64,000 nt of DNA, from the NCBI GenBank assembly GCA_905182175.1, contig CAJJAT010000009.1:1-64000 (forward strand), given 5' to 3'. The notes under the pieces are model-generated. The model was not told the DNA's origin, did no database searches, and saw nothing but the letters and a program-made list of their open reading frames with translations. Shown here one piece after another: positions 9,513 to 19,800 of this stretch. A program made the position numbers and the translations under genes. The stretch comes from Flavobacteriales bacterium UBA1494. Lineage in GTDB: Bacteria > Bacteroidota > Bacteroidia > Flavobacteriales_E > Vicingaceae. Positions within the stretch are counted from its first letter, which is position 1, and each line of letters begins with the position of its first letter.

Positions 9513-10718
9513 ATGTCTAAAGAAAAAGCTTTACTGTTAACACTTGCTGTTATTCAATTTTCCCACATTACTGATTTCATGATTTTGATGCCTCTTGGTC
9601 CTCAATTGATGAAAGCTTTCAATATCCTCCCCAGCCAGTTTGCCTTACTTGTTTCCACTTACACTTTTTCAGCAGGTATCTCCGGCTTTATAGGCGCTTT
9701 CTTTATTGATCGCTTTGATCGCAAAACAGCCATTCTAACTATGGCTTCAGGATTTGCCATAGGAACACTCGCGTGCGGCTTTACTGACACGTACTACGAA
9801 TTGTTGATTACTCGCTCTGTGACTGGGTTATTTGGTGGTGTAATGGGTGCTTTAATTCTATCGATAATAGGAGACGTAATTCCTAATAAACGACGAGCAG
9901 GTGCCATGGGAATGGTTATGGCAGCATTTTCGTTTGCTTCCGTGGTTGGTGTGCCTGCAGGTTTGTTTTTAGCAGACTTATCTGATTGGCATGCACCATT
10001 CATGGTACTAGGAGGAATCGCAATACTTACACTTTTGCCAATAGTCATTTTTATTCCAAGCATGACGGAGCACATAAGCAAATGCAATACAAACCCTACT
10101 CCTCTCGAGATCATCAAAAACGTTACGACCAACAAAAACCAATTACTTGCATTAGCTTTTGGAAGCGTTATCATGTTTAGCCATTTTTCAATAGTTCCAT
10201 TTATTAGTCCTTACATGACGACTAACGTTGGATTTGCCGATTCTCAAATCAAATATATTTATCTAATTGGAGGAGCGTTAACAGTTTTTACAGCTCCTCT
10301 TATTGGTAAAATGGCTGACAAATATGGCCGTTCTAAAATATTTACCGTTACTGTGTTAATGGCATCCATTCCAGTTTTCTTAATGACCCAAATTGGCGAA
10401 ACACCCATTGAGTTAGTTTTGGTGATCACCTCTATGTTTTTTGTTTTTGGGGCAGGACGCATGGTACCTTCAACGGCCATGGTTACTTCTTCTGTAAAAC
10501 CTCAGAATAGAGGTAGCTTTTTAAGCTTCAACGCCTCTTTTCGACAATTAACAAATGGCATCGCTGCATTTGTTGCAGGCCTAATTATTACAATTGGAGA
10601 GGATGGGTTGTACCACAACTATGATTTGGTTGGATATTTTGCAATAGCCATGGGAATCCTTTCTATCTTTATAAGCAGAAAAATTAAGGTAGCTGATGAT
10701 CCTGCCATCACTAGCTAA
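9513..10718 (+). CDS. MFS transporter (AraJ-like drug/sugar efflux type)
   Basis: A 401-residue protein with 12 predicted membrane segments in two halves. The cytoplasmic loop between helices 2 and 3 carries major facilitator motif A (FFIDRFDRKTA, the D-R-x-x-R-K core), and a second copy appears in the C-terminal half (IGKMADKYGRSK). The opening FSHITDFMILMPLGPQLMKA is typical of the AraJ/YdhP-like proton antiporters. The substrate cannot be told from sequence. The ATG at 9513 lies 25 bases after recO and begins the hydrophobic region at the usual distance; a TTG/ATT-type start at 9474 inside recO is less likely. The 3' end overlaps the convergent DUF4837 gene by 8 bases. Confidence 0.85.
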   Translation: MSKEKALLLTLAVIQFSHITDFMILMPLGPQLMKAFNILPSQFALLVSTYTFSAGISGFIGAFFIDRFDRKTAILTMASGFAIGTLACGFTDTYYELLITRSVTGLFGGVMGALILSIIGDVIPNKRRAGAMGMVMAAFSFASVVGVPAGLFLADLSDWHAPFMVLGGIAILTLLPIVIFIPSMTEHISKCNTNPTPLEIIKNVTTNKNQLLALAFGSVIMFSHFSIVPFISPYMTTNVGFADSQIKYIYLIGGALTVFTAPLIGKMADKYGRSKIFTVTVLMASIPVFLMTQIGETPIELVLVITSMFFVFGAGRMVPSTAMVTSSVKPQNRGSFLSFNASFRQLTNGIAAFVAGLIITIGEDGLYHNYDLVGYFAIAMGILSIFISRKIKVADDPAITS

Positions 10719-11724
10719 CTATTCTTACCGTTTTAACTATCGCTTCTAATTCTCTCAAATACTCTCTTTTATCGAACTTTGGAGCAAAAACAAAGGCATC
10801 TAACTCTATTACTCTGTTGTTTTTCTCATCAACTAAAGTGTAATGCAAAAACGGCCCACCCATAAAATCGTTCTCCATGTTCCACAATCCTCTATATTCC
10901 ATTGAATAAACACCATTTAGATTGACTTCTTTTGTCATTGGCGTGTACTCTTCGTAAACAACCATGTAAGAGCTGTCAACAGATCCCTGTATCATCTCTT
11001 TTGTAAATTTATTCCTATACGAAATCATAACGGTCGAATTAAAAATAGTGTCCGTGATATAAGGCCTAACGTATACACTTATGCCTTGTAAGATTTGATG
11101 TTGTCCAATAGACTTTTCTTTCTTCAACCAAAAGCCGTTGTCATTTTTTGCCATTTGCATAAAACCAGGAGGAATAGTCAATGTAACCTTATAACTCTCT
11201 TCTATCTTTTTCATTACTTCTTTTTGAGGCTTTCCCCTATGTTGCCTTTGAAGTCTACTTAGTTCTCTTTCGTTGAAATAATCTCTAATCGTTTGAACGT
11301 TTTTCGTAAGTATTCTAGCAGCATCAATATCACTTGCCGCAGTAATTTGTATTAGCAATTGATCTTTTGCCCAAACGTCATCTTCAATGTTGATGGCTGT
11401 TTTCTTCCCTTTTCCAATACTTAGTTTCAGAACATTTCTGCTTCTTTTTAATATGGATTGGAAAGCTTTGGTTGGAACTGTTGAAGCTCTGAATTGATTC
11501 TCTTGCTGTGGCAAGCCATCAAAAGCCACAGAAAAAATTTCATTAATTGCTATCCCTGTTGCCCTGTTTTCATAAAAAGTGTCCACCACAATTAAGACTT
11601 CTCCATACTTTCCAGAACTGCTGGGCAAAAGACTCTTATCCCCATCTTCCGTTTTTATATTCCCGCAAGCAACCAATATAGCTCCCGCGCTAAAAACAAC
11701 AAAAAATCTTACTAATTTATCCAA
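10711..11724 (-). CDS. DUF4837 family lipoprotein
   Basis: The 337-residue protein matches the Bacteroidota family DUF4837. It has a lipoprotein signal with lipobox LVAC (Cys20), then the family opening SSGKYGEVLIVVD and a middle part with FRASTVPTKAF. It should sit in the envelope; the family has no established function. The start is TTG at 11724, overlapping the end of the lytic transglycosylase gene by 8 bases. No ATG is available before the lipobox, so TTG is the only sensible choice. It is the last gene of the tatA-gatA-mltD operon, and the overlap suggests coupled translation with the peptidoglycan enzyme. Confidence 0.85.
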   Translation of the reverse strand: MDKLVRFFVVFSAGAILVACGNIKTEDGDKSLLPSSSGKYGEVLIVVDTFYENRATGIAINEIFSVAFDGLPQQENQFRASTVPTKAFQSILKRSRNVLKLSIGKGKKTAINIEDDVWAKDQLLIQITAASDIDAARILTKNVQTIRDYFNERELSRLQRQHRGKPQKEVMKKIEESYKVTLTIPPGFMQMAKNDNGFWLKKEKSIGQHQILQGISVYVRPYITDTIFNSTVMISYRNKFTKEMIQGSVDSSYMVVYEEYTPMTKEVNLNGVYSMEYRGLWNMENDFMGGPFLHYTLVDEKNNRVIELDAFVFAPKFDKREYLRELEAIVKTVRIVS

Positions 11725-13198
11725 GGCTTTTTACTTTTACTTTCATTCCAGGCTTTAACCGCTTGAAATTTAAATTACTATTTAATTTTTTTAGATCATT
11801 TACTGATGTCCCATTGTACAGTTGCGCTATATCCCAAAGCGTATCACCAGACTTTACAACATGTACTTGATAATTTCCACTTTTAACAGATTTTGGCACA
11901 GACCCTTTTTTTACCACAGCTCTAGGTGTTGTAGACTTACCTGTAGTATATACTTTTAATTTATCCCCAATTTTTAAACGAGAAGAACGAAGGTTATTCC
12001 AAGCCATCAGTTGTCTAACAGTTACACCATGCTTTTCTGCGATATATCCTAGAAACTCTCCGCTTCTAACTCGGTGAACAATCAATTTAGGCTGTGCAAT
12101 TATTTGTTTAGCCTTTCCCGAAATACTATCGGAAATTTCTTTCCTGCGTAAATCAGCATAAATATTTTTCTCATTCGTTAAAAACAGTCCAATTTTATCA
12201 GTAGGTAAGCACAATGTGTTAGAACCTTCTTCCAAGGTTGGAATATAACTCAGCTTATATGCAGGATTATAAAACTTAATTTCCTTTTCATCCATTTTTA
12301 AATAATCTGCCAATTGCTTGAATGAAAAAGCGTTTCTTGTTTCAATTGTATCAACAGCGTCGACATAAAGCAATGTATTTGACGCGTATATTTTGTGATC
12401 GTTGGCATGATTCATCATGTAATTAACAGCAATAAAAGCAGGGACGTAGCCTCTTGTTTCTCTTGGTAAAAATGGCCTAATTTTCCAATAATCCTTATGC
12501 CCTCCCGACCGTCTAATCGCTTTATTTACATTTCCAGGACCACTATTATAAGCAGCTAAAACCAAATTCCAATCTCCGTACATTTTATATAAATCTTTCA
12601 TATAACTTGCCGCCGCCACGGTAGCTTTATACGGATTCATTCGGTCATCAATATATGATGTCACATTAAGGTCATACATCTTTCCTGTTCTATACATGAA
12701 TTGCCATAGACCTTGCGCGCCTACTCTAGATCTTGCCGAAGGATTTAGCGCTGACTCTACAATTGCTAAATGCTTTAGCTCCAAAGGTATCTCAAAACGA
12801 TCAAAGACCTCTTCTATCATTGGGTAATACAAGGGAGCTCGACCTAGTACAGAACTACTCAAGCTTTTTCTCTTATTAATGTACAAATTAATAAAAGCCT
12901 TGGTGTACCTATTGTATGTTAAATCAAAGGGGGTTGCTTCATTTAATACCTGCATTCGATCCTTTAAAATAGAATCTGGCAATTCTTGAAAATCGTTAAC
13001 TTGTAAAGTATCTTCTGTTCCTTCACAATACCGAAAACAGTTGTAAAACTTATCGTTCAATAAACTATCTATCATTGATAGAACGGCATCGTCGGGAGCA
13101 ATCGTGTAAACAATAGAATCTGTTTGCTCTACCTCGTTATCTGATGCAAAGGCGGCAACGCTGAAAAATAAGGTGAAAAATAAAAAAATTTTGCGCAT
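11717..13198 (-). CDS. LysM-containing lytic transglycosylase (MltD-like)
   Basis: A periplasmic enzyme that cleaves the MurNAc-GlcNAc bond of peptidoglycan. The signal peptide (MRKIFLFFTLFFSVAAFA) is followed by an SLT domain at about residues 130-270: catalytic Glu in IVESALNPSA, then GAQGLWQFM and AAYNSGPGNV. Two LysM domains close the protein, RVRSGEFLGYIAEKHGV-type at about 380-425 and VVKSGDTLWDIAQLYNG-type at the C-terminus. The architecture is that of MltD. The ATG at 13198 is chosen because a TTG at 13222 would add eight polar residues before the signal peptide. It sits between gatA and the DUF4837 gene. Confidence 0.9.
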   Translation of the reverse strand: MRKIFLFFTLFFSVAAFASDNEVEQTDSIVYTIAPDDAVLSMIDSLLNDKFYNCFRYCEGTEDTLQVNDFQELPDSILKDRMQVLNEATPFDLTYNRYTKAFINLYINKRKSLSSSVLGRAPLYYPMIEEVFDRFEIPLELKHLAIVESALNPSARSRVGAQGLWQFMYRTGKMYDLNVTSYIDDRMNPYKATVAAASYMKDLYKMYGDWNLVLAAYNSGPGNVNKAIRRSGGHKDYWKIRPFLPRETRGYVPAFIAVNYMMNHANDHKIYASNTLLYVDAVDTIETRNAFSFKQLADYLKMDEKEIKFYNPAYKLSYIPTLEEGSNTLCLPTDKIGLFLTNEKNIYADLRRKEISDSISGKAKQIIAQPKLIVHRVRSGEFLGYIAEKHGVTVRQLMAWNNLRSSRLKIGDKLKVYTTGKSTTPRAVVKKGSVPKSVKSGNYQVHVVKSGDTLWDIAQLYNGTSVNDLKKLNSNLNFKRLKPGMKVKVKSLG

Positions 13199-13273
13199 AG
13201 GGTATTTTAGTTGGAAACGCAAGAAATTAGGTTTTCTTGCAGCTAAACGAAATTCCTTAAATGAGAAGGTTTC

Positions 13274-14731
13274 TTAAGCTTTTTCTAATTCACTTGTTAA
13301 CGCAAACTTGTTAACGACTTGCTTTGAAAAGCTGAGCAGTTTTTTTTCATTAAAAGCACTTGTCATCAACTGAATACCGAAGGGCATTTTATCAGAACCA
13401 ATTCCAAGTGGTAAAGATATTGCAGGAATACCTGCAAGGTTTGCTTGAACAGTATAAATATCCTCTAAATACATTTTAATTTGATCATCCTTTTGGGCAT
13501 TTAAATCAAATGCCGTATGAGGCGAGGTAGGCGAAATTATAAAGTCGTAGTTTTCGAAAACTTCGTTTGTGCAGTCGCGGACCAAGCGCCTAACTTTTTG
13601 CGCTTTAGTGTAATAAGCATCATAGTATCCTGCACTTAAAACATATGTTCCTAGCATAATTCTTCGTTTTACTTCTCGTCCAAAACCTTCACTACGCGAT
13701 TTTACGTAAGTAGATTCTAAATCCGTTGCATTTGTGCTTCGGTAACCAAAATGTATCCCATCATAACGGGCTAAATTAGAAGACGCTTCTGCTGTTGTAA
13801 GCACATAGTATGTTGGTACAATTTGATCTAGATAATCAAATTTTACTTCGTCTACTTGATGCCCTTCTAACCTTAATTTCTCTATAATTTCGATTGTTCG
13901 TTTTCTTACTTCAGGATCGATTGCTTTATGATTAACGTAACAATCAAAATAAGCTATTCTTTGTTTTTTGTCTTTCTGTGAGTCAATTTCTTCAAAGTAT
14001 GGTTCTACCTCTTTTCTACTAACAGTGCTATCAAATTCATCTTTCCCTGCTATTACTTCTGTAATCAAAGCAGCATCATCAACGTTTTTTGTAAACGTTC
14101 CAATTTGATCAAAAGAAGAACCAAAGGCAATTAATCCGTGACGAGAAACTCTTCCATAAGTTGGTTTTAACCCTACGGTACCTGTAAAAGACGCCGGTTG
14201 ACGAATTGACCCTCCTGTATCAGAACCTAAAGCCGCCATGCACAAATCTGCGGCAACAGAAGCTGCTGCCCCTCCGCTGGATCCCCCAGCAACTTTATTT
14301 TTATCTAAAGGATTTTTTACCGGTCCATAGAAAGACGTCTCATTGGATGACCCCATTGCAAATTCATCGCAATTCGTTCTACCAATAATTATAGCATCTT
14401 CTTTTAACAACCTTTCAACCACAGTTGAAGAATACAGCGATTCGAATCCTTCTAACATTTTTGAAGAAGCCGAAAGCTTGTGTCCTTCATAGCAAATATT
14501 ATCTTTTATTGAAATAATGAGACCTGCCAAAACTCCAGCCTTCCCTTCTTTTATTTTAGCATCAACTAGAACGGCTTGTGCGCTAGCTGATACATCAAAA
14601 GTTTCAACAAAAGCATTAATATCTTTCTGATCCTTGATTCTATCTAAATAGTGTTCAACTAATTCTACACAAGTTACAGTATAACTTTGTAAATCTTTCT
14701 GAATGTTTTTCAGCGAAGTAAAGCCTTTCAA
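13274..14731 (-). CDS. gatA: Asp-tRNA(Asn)/Glu-tRNA(Gln) amidotransferase subunit A
   Basis: GatA supplies ammonia from glutamine to convert misacylated Glu-tRNA(Gln) or Asp-tRNA(Asn) within the GatCAB complex. The 485-residue protein has the amidase signature with the Ser-cisSer-Lys triad: Lys76 (SIKDN), Ser151 (GGSSGGAAAS) and Ser175 (DTGGSIRQPAS), with the 75 and 24 residue spacings of known GatA. The C-terminal SLPLGIG and PFGIQLM motifs are present. The start is TTG at 14731: the codon three positions upstream is an in-frame stop and no ATG occurs before residue 92. It follows tatA by 13 bases. GatB and GatC are not in the window. Confidence 0.95.
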   Translation of the reverse strand: MKGFTSLKNIQKDLQSYTVTCVELVEHYLDRIKDQKDINAFVETFDVSASAQAVLVDAKIKEGKAGVLAGLIISIKDNICYEGHKLSASSKMLEGFESLYSSTVVERLLKEDAIIIGRTNCDEFAMGSSNETSFYGPVKNPLDKNKVAGGSSGGAAASVAADLCMAALGSDTGGSIRQPASFTGTVGLKPTYGRVSRHGLIAFGSSFDQIGTFTKNVDDAALITEVIAGKDEFDSTVSRKEVEPYFEEIDSQKDKKQRIAYFDCYVNHKAIDPEVRKRTIEIIEKLRLEGHQVDEVKFDYLDQIVPTYYVLTTAEASSNLARYDGIHFGYRSTNATDLESTYVKSRSEGFGREVKRRIMLGTYVLSAGYYDAYYTKAQKVRRLVRDCTNEVFENYDFIISPTSPHTAFDLNAQKDDQIKMYLEDIYTVQANLAGIPAISLPLGIGSDKMPFGIQLMTSAFNEKKLLSFSKQVVNKFALTSELEKA

Positions 14732-14744
14732 TAGATGCTATTTT

Positions 14745-14936
14745 TTAGTTCGACTTATTTGGTGTGTTGTCTTTATCGTCCTCATTGGTTGCATCTTTAA
14801 ACTCCTTGATGCCTTTTCCGACTCCTTTCATTAATTCAGGAATTTTCTTAGCGCCAAACAATAAAATCACAGCAACTACTATTAATACAATTTGAGTTGG
14901 GCCAAACATTCCTACTTCGAATACGGTTGTTTCCAT
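14745..14936 (-). CDS. tatA: Twin-arginine translocase subunit TatA/TatE
   Basis: A 63-residue protein with a single N-terminal membrane helix after FGPTQIVLIVVAVILLFGA, the FGxxKxPEL hinge (LFGAKKIPELMKGVGKG) and a short amphipathic helix with a charged tail (KDATNEDDKDN), which is the TatA/E plan. TatA oligomers form the pore for folded Tat substrates. It is the first gene of the tatA-gatA-mltD-DUF4837 operon and has a good promoter 15 bp upstream. TatC is not in the window. Confidence 0.92.
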   Translation of the reverse strand: METTVFEVGMFGPTQIVLIVVAVILLFGAKKIPELMKGVGKGIKEFKDATNEDDKDNTPNKSN

Positions 14937-14951
14937 GCTTAAAATTTAAAT

Positions 14952-14980
14952 CAAAGATAACCAAATAAAAAGAGCCCAAT
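14952..14980 (-). promoter_or_regulatory. Promoter of the tatA-gatA-mltD-DUF4837 operon
   Basis: On the minus strand ATTG (14980-14977) is followed after 17 bp by the exact -7 box TATCTTTG (14959-14952). The tatA ATG begins 15 bases downstream. The -7 box and the 17-bp spacing are the same as at porZ. Confidence 0.6.
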
Positions 14981-15005
14981 TCACCCAATTGCTTGCCCAA
15001 TTAAA

Positions 15006-15013
15006 TACTTTTG
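15006..15013 (+). promoter_or_regulatory. -7 promoter box just before the FAD oxidoreductase gene
   Basis: TACTTTTG matches TAnnTTTG exactly and ends four bases before the GTG start, implying a leaderless or nearly leaderless transcript. The -33 partner is weak (ATTG at 14988, spacing 14), so this is less certain than the tatA promoter. Confidence 0.4.
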
Positions 15014-15017
15014 AGGT

Positions 15018-16079
15018 GTGGAGAAAAAAGTAGATTACCTTATTGTTGGGCAAGGCTTAGCAGGAACTTTTCTAGCATTTCAACTTATGCAAAAAGGAAA
15101 GAGCGTTTTGGTTGTAGATAAAGGTTTAAAGTATGCTTCGTCTAGAGTTGCCGCAGGTGTTATAAATCCAATTGTTTTAAAAAGGTTTACAATTACTTGG
15201 CGCGCAAAAGAATTCCTAAAATACAATCCTTCATTCTATAAAAAGTTAGATACTTACTTGGGCAATCAATACCATTTTGACCTTCCTTTGAAAAAACTCA
15301 TTTCTTCTCAAGAAGAGATTGACTTTTGGGAACACCGCTACCACAAAGAAAATGTGAGTGATTTTATTAACAGAAAATTAATAGATGCTGGAAACGAAAT
15401 ACTGCCTGCACAAAATTTTAAAGTAGGTACTGTAAAACAAGCGTCTTGGCTTAATATTGGAGAGCTGCTTCCTGATTTCCGGAGTCGTCTAATTCAAAAT
15501 AATTCGGTTTTAGAAGAAGACTTCGATTTTTCCTTCCTACAAAAAAATAGCTACAAAAAAATTGAATTTAAAACTATTGTTTTTTGCGAAGGAGCGCGAG
15601 GTAAATACAATCCTTTATTTAAAAACCTGCCTTTTAGTTTAAATAAAGGGCAACTAATGACTGTTAAAAGTGATCAATTACCAAGTAATTGCTTGTTAAA
15701 GAAGAAGGTTTTTATATTACCGGCAGCAAAAGGAGAATTTAAAATTGGCGCCACTTATTCTTGGAAATGGGATACAAGCTCTGAAGCAGCGGAACATCAA
15801 ATTGAAGAAGAAAAAACAGACATGCTAAAATCTTACATGAAAGAGATGACGTCGGCTAATTATACTGTTAGCAAAATTGAAACCGGCATACGTCCATCCA
15901 TAAAAGACAGAAGACCAATTATAGGACAGCATCCTGATAAAAAAAATGTTTACATTTTTAACGGATTGGGTAGCAGAGGTTGTTTTATGGCACCCCTGTT
16001 AGTAGATGAATTCATAGGTCACGCAGAACATGGAACAGCACTACATCCCGAAGTGAATCTAAACAGATATAATACCTAA
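15018..16079 (+). CDS. FAD-dependent oxidoreductase (DAO / glycine oxidase-like fold)
   Basis: A 353-residue protein with an N-terminal Rossmann motif for FAD (YLIVGQGLAGTFLAFQL, the GxGxxG core) followed by an acidic residue at the end of strand 2 (VVDKG). The C-terminal part has the DAO-family segment GIRPSIKDRRPIIGQHPD and the FAD-closing NGLGSRGCFMAPLL, as in ThiO/DadA-like amino-acid oxidases and MnmC C-terminal domains. The substrate is unknown. The start is GTG at 15018 with no ATG available upstream in frame. It converges on the response regulator with a 4-base overlap. Confidence 0.82.
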   Translation: MEKKVDYLIVGQGLAGTFLAFQLMQKGKSVLVVDKGLKYASSRVAAGVINPIVLKRFTITWRAKEFLKYNPSFYKKLDTYLGNQYHFDLPLKKLISSQEEIDFWEHRYHKENVSDFINRKLIDAGNEILPAQNFKVGTVKQASWLNIGELLPDFRSRLIQNNSVLEEDFDFSFLQKNSYKKIEFKTIVFCEGARGKYNPLFKNLPFSLNKGQLMTVKSDQLPSNCLLKKKVFILPAAKGEFKIGATYSWKWDTSSEAAEHQIEEEKTDMLKSYMKEMTSANYTVSKIETGIRPSIKDRRPIIGQHPDKKNVYIFNGLGSRGCFMAPLLVDEFIGHAEHGTALHPEVNLNRYNT

Positions 16080-16822
16080 GCTAAATTTAATCGTTTAAAC
16101 AAACTCTCTCTATAAGAACCTCCTATTGGAATTTTTTTATCTGAATTTTCTATAATTACAATTGAACTATCAATGGAATTAATTTTATTTAAATTGAGAA
16201 TAAATGATCGATGCACTCTCATGAATATTTTTACAGGAAGTTTCTTCTCAATGTCCTTCATCGTTGAATGGATAGTGAATCTCTCTTTTTCTGTATGAAT
16301 TATTACGTAATCTTTCAGAGCTTCAACAAAAATAATATTTGAATTTTGAACTTTTACCAATTTAGAATTGAACTTCACGTAAATGTATTCTGAGGAGATT
16401 GGAGCGTTTTTAAAACTTGAGGATTCTACACCGGCAAATTTCTCTTTCTCCTTCTTAAATTTATAGAGCGCCATTTCAATTGACGTTCTTAAATCAATTT
16501 CCTTAAATGGCTTAATTACGTAACCATAAGGCTCTGTAATTTTTGCTCTTTCTATCGTTTTTTCATCAGCATATGCTGTTAAAAATACGACAGGTATATC
16601 GTAATCTTTCTTAATTCTTGCGGAAGCATCAATGCCGGAAATATTTCCAGCAAGCATAATGTCCATTAAAACAAGATCAGGTGTATTCTCTTCTAGGAAT
16701 GTTAAAGCTTTTTCTCCTTTAGAAAACGAGGCCAATACCTCGTATCCAATTTTTTCCAAACACACAGAAATGTCCTTGGCAACAATTGCCTCATCTTCAA
16801 CAATTAAAATTTTAATTTTCAT
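16076..16822 (-). CDS. LytTR-family response regulator
   Basis: A 248-residue regulator. Residues 1-120 are a receiver domain with the acidic pair in VEDE, phospho-acceptor Asp54 (VLMDIML), Thr82 and Lys104 (YVIKPF), all intact. Residues 145-245 are a LytTR DNA-binding domain (YVKFNSKLVKV, FVEALKDYVIIHT, MRVHRSFILNLNKI). Such proteins bind direct repeats in promoters. The ATG overlaps the TGA of the upstream sensor kinase (ATGA), so the pair was made as a unit; that kinase is now broken. If the regulator still works it needs another phosphodonor or acts unphosphorylated. Confidence 0.92.
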   Translation of the reverse strand: MKIKILIVEDEAIVAKDISVCLEKIGYEVLASFSKGEKALTFLEENTPDLVLMDIMLAGNISGIDASARIKKDYDIPVVFLTAYADEKTIERAKITEPYGYVIKPFKEIDLRTSIEMALYKFKKEKEKFAGVESSSFKNAPISSEYIYVKFNSKLVKVQNSNIIFVEALKDYVIIHTEKERFTIHSTMKDIEKKLPVKIFMRVHRSFILNLNKINSIDSSIVIIENSDKKIPIGGSYRESLFKRLNLA

Positions 16823-19800
16823 GCTTCGTTGTTTATTGTAAAGCTGATGGTAAATTTAGTCCAATTATTTCGCTCTAAACGTAATTCTCCTTCCATTTGT
16901 TCCACTAAAGTCGAAACAAACTAAAGTCCTAATGTATCTGTATTTTAAGCAGTTATCTCTTCCGAAAGACCCACCCCATTATCTTCTAAAGAAAGCGAAA
17001 TTTTTCCCGATTTACTAGTCAAATTAATATCAATTCTTCCATACTTCATTCTTTCAAAGGCATACTTTAACGAATTAGAAATTAGTTCATTCAAAATTAG
17101 GCCGCAAGGAATTGCGTTATTCAAAGATAGGAATACTTGATCTAAAGAAAAAACTAATTCGACCGAAGTATTTGATAACTCATAAGTGTTAACTAAACTT
17201 TCAGCTAAATCTTTAATATAACTTGAGAAACGAAAGTTCGATAAATTGGTAGTTGTATATAAGCGCTCATGTATAGATGCCATAGCTGCAATTCTATTTC
17301 TACTCTCTCTTAATACATCTAACACACGTCTATCAGTAACATAGACACTTTGTAAACTTAAAATACTAGAAATAACCTGCATGTTATTCTTCACCCTATG
17401 ATGAACTTCCTTCAATAGAATTTCCTTTTCTTTTAATGAATTTGTTGACTCATCTTCATTGCGTTTTTTTGTGTAATATCATGTCCGATTCCTAAAATTT
17501 CATCGATTTCTCCGTTTTCCCCGAAGATTGGATTTACATATAATTCCCTAGAATATATCTCATTTTTAGCATTCTTACGCTCAATTTCGAACTGAGTAGA
17601 TTCTCCATCAAAGGATTTATTGAAAATTGGTTTCCAAAAATTATCATCAATTTTATTCTTTTTGCGAGCGACTTTAACTAACTCAAAAAAATGATCGAAA
17701 ATTTTTAAATCAACGTTATAATTGTGCTTTATATCCTTTAAAAATATTTTATTAAATGAGGTAAACCTATATTCCTTGTTAATTGTAAAAAAATAATGAG
17801 AACTACTTTCTATTAAGGAGCTTAATTTTGAAGCCTGCTTTTTTATTTCTGACTCTTTAGCTACCATTTCGGAAATATCTCTGGTTATTCCCATAATTCC
17901 TAAGAACGTTCCATCGTTATTAAAAAGTTGACTTGCTAAAAGTAATGAAGGAAAAACACTTCCATCCTTACGTCTCATTTCTAACTTCCCAGAGTAAGAT
18001 TTAGAAATCTTTAATTCTTTAAAAATGTCTTTTCCCTCTTCTTCATCTCTTAGAAGTAAACTAAATTATTGCTGAATAAACTCTTTCCTATCGTATTGAA
18101 ATTGTGCCTTAGCAGCATAATTCATTTTGTTAATCCTGCCATTAACATCAGTGGTAAAAATTATATCTAAAGAACTTTCTATAATAGCCTCTGAATAAGA
18201 TTGGGAATTTTGCAGCCGACGTTGAATAATTCTATTTTGCTCCAATTGAAATCGTAAACTGTCATTTATCTGATTCTTGTTTTTCCGCTTTTAATTTTCC
18301 CTCTTCAACTTTTTTGCGATCAGATATCTCTACAAAAGAATTTAGTAAACATTCTTGCCCCTCAAATTGAATTTTTTTTGCAATGGACTCAACGAAGATA
18401 AACTCTCCGTTAGCATCTATTAATTCGAGTTCTCATAACGATACAAGCTCTTTGTCTCGAATATTTGCCTCACTTTCTTTAAGAATTTGAAGCTCCTTTA
18501 GTTTGAATATGTTAGATCTATTTAACCCTATTATTTCCCGAAAAGATTTATATTTTATATAAATCTCCAGCTCTCTGATTGGCAAAAACTACCTTATTTG
18601 CTTTAAATATTAGTATTCCAAAAATGGTCAGGTTTATTAAATCTTTATATTTTTTTTCACTGAGTAAAATTTGCTCTTTGTGCTCTAGTTCTTTTTGAAC
18701 ATTTTGGCCGCTACACATTAACACTCTTTGTCCAAAATAAACTCCTTCTCGTATGTGTAATTTTTTAGGGAATATAGTTCCATCTTTTCTCTTACTCCAC
18801 CATAAAATGTCCTGATCTTTACCTTCCCATGCCAATTGTATAATTCGCTGTGTTTGCAAAGAATCCATTTTCGTTAAATCTGCTAAAAAGTCTGGAGTCC
18901 TTCCCATTATTTCTTCTCTACTTTACTTGTATTCTTTTTCTAAGGAATTACCTACATCTACAAATTCATTATTTAAACCTAAAATATACCTTAATTCAAA
19001 TGAGGTGATAAATGCATCTTTATACGATTTTAAAGAAGCCTTTAAAGAGCTTTCAGATTCTATAAAATTTTTAATGTCAATGACCTGACCTAATAATTTA
19101 GCAGAAATATCATCTTCATCCTTTTGTACATTTATCTTTAATAAAATATGAATTACTTGACCATTTTTTTTCTTGAATATTGTCTGTAACTCAACGAAAG
19201 TTTTTTTTCTAAAAGCAGGTTTTTAATTAATTTTTTTTCTTCCATACTGGATTTATTTCCTGAGAAAAAACTCATATTCTTTCCTGTAAACTCATTTTTT
19301 TTATACCCTAAAAGAAGTTGAAATGATTTATTAGTTTCAACAATATATCCATCTAAATCTCTTATAAATAAACCTATAGGAGATTATCTAAAGAGCGTAG
19401 AATACTGATATTGGTTGTAAACTGCTTTTTTCTCCAACATTTTTCGTTGAGAAATATCTCTAGCAATGCAAATTAAAACATCTTCACCAAAATACTTTGA
19501 CTTACGTACGATTGCCTCAATAAATAAAATAGTTCCACTCTTAAAAATAATTTGTTTTTCAAATAATTGGGTTTCACCTAACCAAGCTTTAGCTTGAATA
19601 ATTTTTCTCTCTTTACTATAATTTCTGTAATCTAATGCTGAATACTTTATACCAACAACCTCACTTTTAACAAAACCTAAAAAATCTAGGTAAGTATCAT
19701 TAATATCTATTATTTTACCATTTTTATTTACAATTGATATTAACGAAGGATTAGTCTTAAATAAATTTTTATAACTCTCTTAATTAATTATTTTTAGCTT

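Noticed and set aside
9794-10174. 126-codon minus-strand frame inside the MFS gene
   Set aside because: It is antisense to a well-supported transporter and has the composition of a shadow frame.
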